In this document: piece by piece, positions 56,525 to 64,000 of the stretch | How the letters are laid out: every line of letters begins with the position of its first letter | Position numbering within the stretch: position 1 is the stretch's first letter | NCBI GenBank assembly: GCA_018902385.1 | Contig: JABSSW010000015.1 | Location: 186,001 to 250,000, forward strand | Direction of reading: 5' to 3' | DNA from: Physcia stellaris | Lineage: Eukaryota > Ascomycota > Lecanoromycetes > Caliciales > Physciaceae | Length of the DNA stretch: 64,000 bases | Notes under the pieces: generated by a model | Told to the model about the DNA's origin: nothing | Seen by the model: only the letters and a program-made list of their open reading frames with translations | Databases searched by the model: none | Program-made: the position numbers and the translations under genes

Positions 56525-59500
56525 TCAGTCCAGCACCACAACGTCATCCTCCGCGCTCTCCGCTTTTCTTTTTCGCGGGTTCGTGGGTACTGGTTTGTGG
56601 TCTTCGATCTTAGGCGTGTTGCCATTCGTTAGACCTTGAGGGATGGAGCCTTTCAAGTTATCGCCAGTAGCGCTTTCTTCCTTTCTTGCGGCTTTGAAGA
56701 CCTCATCGAGTTTGAGTAGAAGTATCTCCACCCCTTTGGATGTTGCCACCATGCACCCATTCAAGCCTTTCCAATACTCTCCGGACCCTTTTGCTAGCTC
56801 CTTTAAGCCCTTGTCGAGGCCTTCATCCCTGGTCTCTCCTTTGGGAACGCCACGCTCCTTGACTAGCCACATCACAGCTCCCCTCCGGTCATGCAAACTG
56901 ATTTCGACTCTCCCGTTGGGGTCGTGATACCGAATGACAAAGCATTCGGCGGAGCGCGGCAGGATATCCACTCTATCACGAGGACCGACCCATGAGCCTT
57001 CGATATTAGTGATTGCGCGAAGAAGGGGTAGGGTGGTGTCTATATGTGCTAGGACTTCGACCAAACCGCCTGCAGGTGAGCGGAGCATCTCTGTGAATGC
57101 ATCTTGGATGCGGAGATGCGGACTGGAGGGGTCGAAGGTGATACGCATAGGCTCATCGGATGGGAAGTCGATAGTCGCTGTCATGGTTGGACTAGTAGCA
57201 TAGTCGAAGCTAACACAAGTGAGGGAATGGACGGTGCAGGGAAGTTTGCGGCGCTTGATAATGGTGAGAAATCCAAGCAGATGTTCTATCGTTGCGAGCC
57301 GATGTAAGAGATTTGGAATTGTCGATATACCGACAGGGGTCGTCAATCGGAAGGCAAATTCTGCTGTCGAAGGGCGAAATGTAATGGAGGCAGAAAGCTT
57401 CGAAGTAAGGGCTTTGATGTTTGGGATGGCCTTCTTCATACGGGCCCTTACTAGATGGTTACCTGAAGACGCGGCAGTGTCAAGACCTGCAAATCGAAGC
57501 AAAATGATGTTGTTGTGCCAATTAAGAGCCATTGGAGACGGATTCTTAACATTCTGGGTCGAATTTTCGGTGGAATACTTCATGTAGATTGAGGTAGATC
57601 TCGGCCCCGAAGAAGGGGATTGCGACTGCAGTCTGTAGGGGACACCTTGTTGTGACAGTTGCAAGGTATCAAGATGCTGGGCGATCATGCCAACTACGGT
57701 CCGTTCAATCCGCCTTAGATTTATAAAGGAGGGTTCGATTAGAAGAGCTCTTGATTCCGTAGCGGAGACGTTGAAGGCCGACTTAATGGTGGGACCGGTG
57801 CCAATGCTGTTACTTGTTAATTCGGTCGCAAGCATTCGTCCGCTAGTTTCCACTACCCAGACAGCGTCGCCCATAATACTTGTTGTCATTGCCAAGAGCC
57901 AATTCGGCTTCCAGAGCTTTCTTCGAAAGAATGAAATTCGAAGGGTGTTTCGAGGGAAGAATCGTTGCATGGTCTCACTGTCCACATTCAAAGAGTGTAC
58001 AGTCTCCCAGGAAGCGCCCCGAGCGCAGACGTTGAATTCTTCTCGTGCAGCGATACATCTGAGGGTTGCTAAGCGTGCAGAAGCCTCTACAAAGGGAGAT
58101 GGGAGACTGTTGAGTTCTCGCTCTGCGCCGGTATTGAGCTGAGTCACAGGGAAAATTGCGAATTGACCTGTTATAGGCTCCTGCATGACCTTTATTGCGT
58201 TGGACTTCGTCAGCTGGACTAAGAGCGAGATGTTTGTAGGCTCTGTGGCTGAGAATGACTGTTTGAGTTTCAGAAGACGCTCGGAATAGAGGGATCCCTC
58301 GCGTAATTTGGCTGCAGTTTCTTTCAAGATGTGCGTCGTATGGAGAGCAATGATCCGCCTTAGGATCCCAGCCAGAGATAGATTGTCCAGACCCAGTTCA
58401 ACACTTGTGTCTTTAATTTCCTTACCTGCACGGAACCATCGTAGCGCTATCTCTGGGTTACCCTGACCAGCATCAGATGCATTTGCTGACTTGGCTTTTC
58501 CTCGCTTGATCCCGATCTCAATCCAGCTTTTGCTGCCAGGCCGCTGCAACCAATACTGCACGACTAAAGATCTATGAACTGCTTCAACTTTGATTTGATC
58601 GGACCAATGGCTTCTGATCATCTCATACGCTTGATTCCTCAGAATACTCAGTTTATGGGTTAGTACGAAATCGTGCAGAAATTTGTAACAACCAGTGAGT
58701 CCGTCCGCTTTGAGAATATCATTAAGCTTACTCTCAAGGTCGTCTCGCAGTCTTCCTAACGGAAGCTCTGGCTTGACGGGTGAGAAGAGGAATCGCAGGT
58801 CGAGGAAATATAATTGTGATTTTGGATCTTCGTCAGCTATTGCAAGATCGACTTCGAACTCATCTTTGACTCGGAATGTCGCTCGGCCAGAAGCTATCGT
58901 AAAATCCCGGAATGGCGTTGGAATAGTCTCATGCATGTTTAGCCGTATGGAAAGCAACGTGTTGATTTTTCGTAAGGTCTTAAGCAAGTCTTGAGGCGGT
59001 ATCTTCTCTAGAGGCAGATAGTTGAGCTGTTGCCGTTAGCATTTGCGGTCTAAGAAAGATTGAAAAGCCTTACATCCGTGAGCCACGATGCCTTGCCCAG
59101 AGAGAGGGCTTCTAAAGCCGTCTTCAAATCTGGGTTTGGCACCTTGGTCGGATTCAGCTGCTTTGTCATTTCTCTCATCCACGCCACACAACTCGCGACA
59201 GGCGCCTTTCCCGTCAGCTTCAGCCAGTATCCTATATCGACAACTTTCTCCATTTCTCCCGCTCGCCGGCACCATTGTGAGAGTACCAGCACCTTAATAA
59301 ACTGCGTTCTTCGGTCCTGGGCGAAATTCAGCATCTTCTGCTTTTTCTCAACGTTAGCTTGACTGGCGGAGATGGCACTCTTGCTGCTGTTCACTGGTAT
59401 GTAATTATGGTCGTAGGGTGAGGGCCCCTCATTCGCGGTAACTTCTATCTCGGAGAGATCGTTCACAGTGTCGACAAGTTGATTGAATGTTTCTTGCGTC

Positions 59501-59814
59501 AACCTTGTAATGAGACTTGAGACCGAGGCCCAGTTGGTTGTTACATGTTCGAGTTCTGGGGGAAGCTCGCCGCCAATGAGGCTTTCCAGGCCTGCGACAG
59601 ACGCATCCGGGCTCTCTTTTTGTACGGACCTCGTTCCATTGGTATTAATGCCATTGGGAAGGCCGTAATCCCCATTTACAGCTTGTGTTCCGTTCGGAAG
59701 ACCCTCTCTCTTAACCTTTTTCGCCGGCTGTTCCGCCATATCATCCACTAGACGTCTCTTAACGGGCTTCAGAAGCCTGGGTTCGTCTTGCGAATCCTTC
59801 AGTACACCCGGCAT
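56525..59814 (-). CDS. MED14: Mediator complex subunit 14
   Basis: Exons are 59,814-59,074 and 59,026-56,525; the 47-bp intron has GTAAGG, TGCTAACGG and CAACAG signals. The product is 1,080 aa. MED14 (yeast Rgr1) is the backbone joining head, middle and tail of Mediator, the bridge between activators and RNA polymerase II. The family region begins about residue 95 (ELEHVTTNWASVSSLITRLTQETFNQLVDTVNDLSEI) and continues through RRTQFIKVLVLSQWCRRAGEMEKVVDIGYWL and LNYLPLEKIPPQDLLKTLRKINTLLSIRLN. The extreme C-terminus is basic (NPRKRKAESAEDD). The frame is open upstream to 59,904 but offers only GTG, so I chose MPGVLKD, which matches fungal MED14 starts. Confidence 0.93.
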
Positions 59815-61064
59815 AACTTGCTGTCCTGTGCCGGCTCTGCCTTCTTCTGCGGCATTAGCACTGTCATCCACCCCCTCCACCAACCCCTCCGTCCCCCGCT
59901 CCACGCGCTGTATCGACTCTATCTTGCCCAGCTGACAATCATTCGAGTGATGCCCCTAGGATCGGCTTGGGCGGGCAACATTGACGTTTTAACGACAGAC
60001 CGTTTGCACACGTAGTACAAACAGATTTGGACGGTTGATGTTTTGAAAGTCAGGCCGAAGTGAGCGGTCGAAAGAGGAATGCACAGGGACGTTGCGCCCG
60101 GGTATCCTGGGGTCAAAATGGGAGGTGATGCGCCGTGTGTGTCGTGGTGACGATCAACGGATGTTGGCGCAGTCACGAAGTATTGCGGTGTGAAGAGCGA
60201 CAGAAGCTGGACTGGGAGTATTAGAAGGGCACTGTCACTGAGACGCCTCTCCATTCAAGAGGCTAGGCCACCTCAATCACGCTAAGCCCGAATCAGACCG
60301 GGGTTTATTCGCAGCAATCGGATCGCGCTGCACTATTGCTGTTTCCAGTTTCACAAAACAAAGAATCAAGAATGCAGCGCTTCAATCAAATGTTTCAGAC
60401 TTTATCAGATACGAAGCTTGGGCCACGGCACCCCCATTAAAGCTGTTCCTGAAAGCCTCTCGGATCTACAGCCTGTTCAATCATGTCGTGGTTACAAGAA
60501 TCCAGACCAGCTGCCCCAATTTGGTCTATTGGTTGTGCACCGGTAGAGTTCGACCTCGTCGCCTCGGGTCACTCCTTGTGAAGCAGTCCGAATATTTCAC
60601 GTGGATCAAATACTCCTATCTAACAGCAGGCGGGAGTTGATTCTTGGCAAAGAGTACCAGGTTGGTAGCTTTAAGCTTGAGAGAAACGGACAAACATACG
60701 CCTCGTTGATGCCAATCGCGGAGGCGCAATCGAGGAACAGTCTTCTGCCGGACGGCAATATGGTGGTACGGTGTATTGGTTGTAGAATCACATGGCCTGT
60801 AGTTGCATCTGCCGCCAAGCTAAAGGCGCCATGTGCCTCTACTTATCCATAAGCTACACCAACCCCTCCAACGTTCTCGTCCTCCGTTCAGATGCTTCCT
60901 GCGGTCATTCGAAGCTCCCTGAGAGGTGAAGGTCATGCACGACATCGCGATGGATGACGAAGATGGCGATTCATTGCAGGCGAGTGGGCACCTCGTGTAG
61001 CCATCGGCAACGGGAAGTTCGGCCAGAGGAAGCCAACGGACAACGGCCCGCTTAGCGCGTCAAA
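59815..61064. other. Divergent intergenic region
   Basis: 1.25 kb between MED14 (-) and ATG22 (+). Open stretches at 59,919-60,254 and 60,601-60,852 show no family resemblance. Presumed promoter DNA. Confidence 0.45.
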
Positions 61065-63465
61065 ATGGTTTGTTTAAACTTCACAGTTCAGCTGCTGGCA
61101 ACGCATCATTGCCTCATGATTATCATTGGGTCTGACTGTATCTGTTGAGGTCCCTCGAAATGAACCACTCCACCCGGAGAGGCCCACCTACCATAGACGA
61201 GCCTCGAATACCAAGTCTATCCTGTCGACAACCCCATCATTTGAAGCCGACGACGAAGATTCGCTTCTCGCCAACTCTAGTCGGCGGAGCATGCAGCCCG
61301 GTCTGGAGCCGGAGGGGTATACAGGCAAAGCTCAATACTATGGAGAAGATACGCGCCTGACAAGCAAGAAAGAGCTGTCTGGATGGTATAGCTATGGTTT
61401 CGCCGCGGAGGTGTATGTGGTCTGTGGTGTTGGTACGCCAAAACCCACCGCTGTGCCAGAATAAAGTACCGGTGTGCTCATCAAGCATCATAGGATCTTT
61501 CATCCCTATCATATTGGAACAGATCGCGAGAGAAAGAGGTGTCCTCCTTCCGGACAGAACGCGCCCCTGCCAGCCAACCTTTGCGCGGTTCAAACCACCA
61601 GGATCCACGGATGATTTACGATCTCGGTCGTCACACGACAATGCGAACCAATGCGTCTTCAATTTTCTAGGGACAGAGCTGAATACCGCTAGCTTCGCGC
61701 TATATACTTTCTCGCTCAGCGTCCTGATTCAAGCACTACTGGTAGGATTCCCCAAATCTCTCAACCCCTGACTTAGGTGTCAATGGTAAACATGGAATGC
61801 ATTCTGAGATCCTTCCGTGAAGATCATCCTATACAGTTCACTGCTTTCCCGACACTATTGGAATCGCTGACATTGGGGTCGTCAATAGATTGTCTCCATG
61901 TCAGGCGCTGCCGACCACGGGAAATACCGGAAGATGTTGCTGCTATCTTTCGCTTTCACTGGTGCGATTGCCACAATGCTATTCGTTGTTGTAGTTCCGA
62001 GCATCTACATACTAGGCGCAGTCCTGGCCATCGTATCAAATACATGCTTTGGTGCTTCCTTTGTTCTCCTAAACTCATTTCTGCCACTTCTCGTTCGTCA
62101 CCATCCTTCAATCCAGGATGCTGCCCGAGAGTACAATGATGAGTCTAGCTATGACAATGGCCATTCGCAATCCGAAAGTGCAGAGGAGACTGAAGAACAC
62201 CACCTTGAATCTTCGACTGTTGCTCTTCTTCCACAGGCACAATCCAACTTGGCTCGCACGTCAAAGGAGCCTGGCCACATCTCACCTGAGCTGCTTCTTT
62301 CCACTCAGATATCTTCCTATGGTATCGGAATTGGTTACCTTGCAGCCGTTGTTGTGCAAAGTCTGGCCATCGGCATTCTTCTCCTCACCAGATATCTGAG
62401 CAAATCAACTACCTTGGGTCTTCGTCTCGTACTACTTTTTGTAGGCTTGTGGTGGTTGCTGTTCACTATACCCGCTGCTCTATGGCTTCGTCCTAGGCCA
62501 GGTCCGCCGTACGTATCTTTTCCAAACCCTTGGTTTCCATACCGAATATTTCCGAATTGTGCCATTCCTGGACGAATACTCAGCTAACCTGTTTCAACGC
62601 GGCTGTTCGTATTAACGTCTGAGCCCAGTGCTAACCGAATGATCATAGGATGCCTTTCACAAGCTCGGGAAAACAGCGCCGGACCTGGCCCAAATATATC
62701 AGCTACGCCTGGCGCTCTCTGGGCAAAACCGCGCTCCGAGCGCGCCACCTCCGCGACATGATCTTTTTTCTCTGCGCCTGGTTTCTTCTCAGCGACTCCA
62801 TCGCAACGGTCAGCGGGACCGCCGTCCTCTTCGCCAAAACTCAGCTCCAAATGGGTCCTGCCGCGCTCGCGGGCATCAACGTTATCGTGACCATCTGTGG
62901 TGTCTGCGGCGCGTTTAGCTGGTCGCACCTTTCGCGGTACTTCAGGGCTAAGCCTACGCAGACAATCATTGCTTGTATTTGTTTGTTTGAGGTGATCCCA
63001 CTCTATGGACTTCTAGGGTTCGTGCCTGCCATCAAGCAACTTGGAGTCTTTGGGCTGCAGCAGCCATGGGAGATGTATCCCCTAGGGGCGGTCTATGGCG
63101 TCGTCCTCGGAGGTCTGTCGTCTTACTGCCGCAGTCTGTTTGGCGAACTCATCCCACCTGGGTTTGAAGCGGCTTTCTACGCTTTGTACGCCATTACGGA
63201 TAAGGGGTCTAGTATCTTCGGTCCTGCGATTGTCGGCGCTATCACGCAGAGGTATGGGGAAATCAGACCCGCATTTGTGTTTCTGGCAATCCTGATCTTC
63301 ATTCCTCTGCCTCTGATGATGCTCGTAGATGTTGACAGGGGGAAGCGTGATGCAGCGGAGTTGGGGAGAGAGCTCGAGGGCGAGAAGAACCCGGAGGCTG
63401 CGGGTGGTAATGAGGGTATAGTCATGATTGATGAGGAGGCCGAAGACGAAGAAAGGCGGGACTAG
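61065..63465 (+). CDS. ATG22: Vacuolar amino-acid effluxer Atg22 (MFS family)
   Basis: Exons are 61,065-61,067, 61,150-61,432, 61,494-61,741, 61,889-62,508 and 62,649-63,465, giving 656 aa. The first exon is the ATG alone. I infer it because the frame upstream of GTCCCTCGA has a stop right after an acceptor-like TCTGTTGAG, and ATG|GTTTGT is the best donor; this start is tentative. Family marks are [61 protein letters not shown], and the C-terminal MFS half ([31 protein letters not shown]...[34 protein letters not shown]). A hydrophilic loop of about 70 residues separates the halves. Atg22 exports amino acids from the vacuole after autophagic breakdown. Confidence 0.9.
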
Positions 63466-64000
63466 GATCCCTAGCATGAAAAGCGGAGTCGGGTTTGTTT
63501 TTTCGGACGGCCCTTTCATGGGCAGTTGGTTATGACTTATGATATGTTTGCGATCCTGTCTCCGGGGGAGACAGGATCTCGTTGATTCTTTCTTTAAAAA
63601 AACTCAACATGGTCCTGATTAGGATCATGGGTCAACTTTCACAGACGTTTATAGAACGTTCATCGTGCGGCATTTGGCGGCATTTGACGGCAGGCATCCA
63701 TAGCGATGGCGTGAAATCATCAATGGTAACTTCAATCAATTTTCAGTCAAAGATCGCAAAAACCTCAATGGGGCTTTGTAAATGCTGCAGTGTGAACTTC
63801 ACTCGGATCGGTCTGAGATACCTCCATGTTGTTCCTTGCGGTATCTTATCTTCGTCTCAGTGTCCCCTGATCAATACCTACTTCGCCGCTGCGAACGGCT
63901 CTTAGGACTAGAGGTATGAGATCTGTCAGTATAGATGAGTATTGCACGGGATCTACTAGATTGGTAAAATGTAACCTTAGTTTCTATATTTTCATCGAGG
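63466..64000. other. Intergenic, right end of window
   Basis: ATG22 downstream region with a perfect hairpin (63,552-63,578). A 107-codon open stretch (63,582-63,905) has no family resemblance and is not called. Confidence 0.4.
63552..63578. repeat. Perfect inverted repeat, 12-bp arms, 3-bp loop
   Basis: The left arm GATCCTGTCTCC and right arm GGAGACAGGATC enclose GGG. It lies about 90 bp after the ATG22 stop, followed 15 bp later by TTTAAAAAAA. It may fold in the 3' untranslated RNA. Confidence 0.85.

Noticed and set aside
63552-63578. Bacterial-type intrinsic terminator
   Set aside because: The surrounding genes are clearly eukaryotic nuclear genes, and this mechanism is not used by RNA polymerase II.
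9800-64000. tRNA or rRNA genes
   Set aside because: Reading both strands I found no convincing tRNA box A/B pair or rRNA segment. A covariance-model scan would be decisive.

Overview
The window looks like filamentous ascomycete (Pezizomycotina) nuclear DNA. Genes are closely packed, most introns are 45-150 bp with GT...AG ends and CTAAC/CTGAC-like branch sites, and several genes are typical of this group: a Zn2Cys6 regulator, an F-box-like/TPR protein, ATG22, LSB5, WSS1 and HP1. The species cannot be read from the sequence.

Layout. 1 to about 9,800 is a block of dead Ty3/Gypsy LTR retrotransposon DNA, extremely AT-rich on the left and grading to normal composition on the right. It contains a pol remnant (RNase H, integrase and chromodomain traces), two related LTR-bearing ends (about 2,450-4,014 and 8,740-9,688) and a 4.7 kb internal stretch. 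From about 9,815 onward the DNA is ordinary gene-rich euchromatin. In order: VPS71 (+), F-box-like/TPR protein (-), Zn2Cys6 regulator (-), ABM-barrel protein (+), BTB protein (-), three-KH RNA-binding protein (-), prolyl-aminopeptidase-like hydrolase (-), CUE/Smr protein (+), short-chain dehydrogenase (+), CCT5 (-), HP1 (+), an uncharacterised 649-aa protein (-), LSB5 (+), a small membrane protein (-), WSS1 (-), RAD21 (-), PMR1 (+), coatomer zeta (-), a STIMATE-like membrane protein (-), SF3B6 (-), an uncharacterised fungal protein (+), MED14 (-) and ATG22 (+).

The genes are mostly independent housekeeping functions: chromatin (VPS71, HP1, RAD21), transcription and splicing (MED14, SF3B6), folding (CCT5), Golgi and vacuole (PMR1, RET3, ATG22), endocytosis (LSB5) and DNA repair (WSS1). 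I see no biosynthetic cluster. I worked out exon structures by hand from splice consensus, reading frame and family knowledge. Most close perfectly in frame.

Main points of interest. (1) The transposon block shows repeat-directed C-to-T/G-to-A mutation in an unusual context: CpC and CpT are destroyed while CpA and CpG survive, the opposite of classical RIP. Standard RIP indices should miss it. (2) Two 223-bp copies of a MITE-like repeat lie at 13,608 and 55,838. (3) Six to eight isolated one-base frame breaks fall in otherwise intact conserved genes, mostly at or beside short homopolymer runs. This suggests assembly error rather than pseudogenes. (4) The aminopeptidase gene has 13 introns, one of them of GC-AG type.
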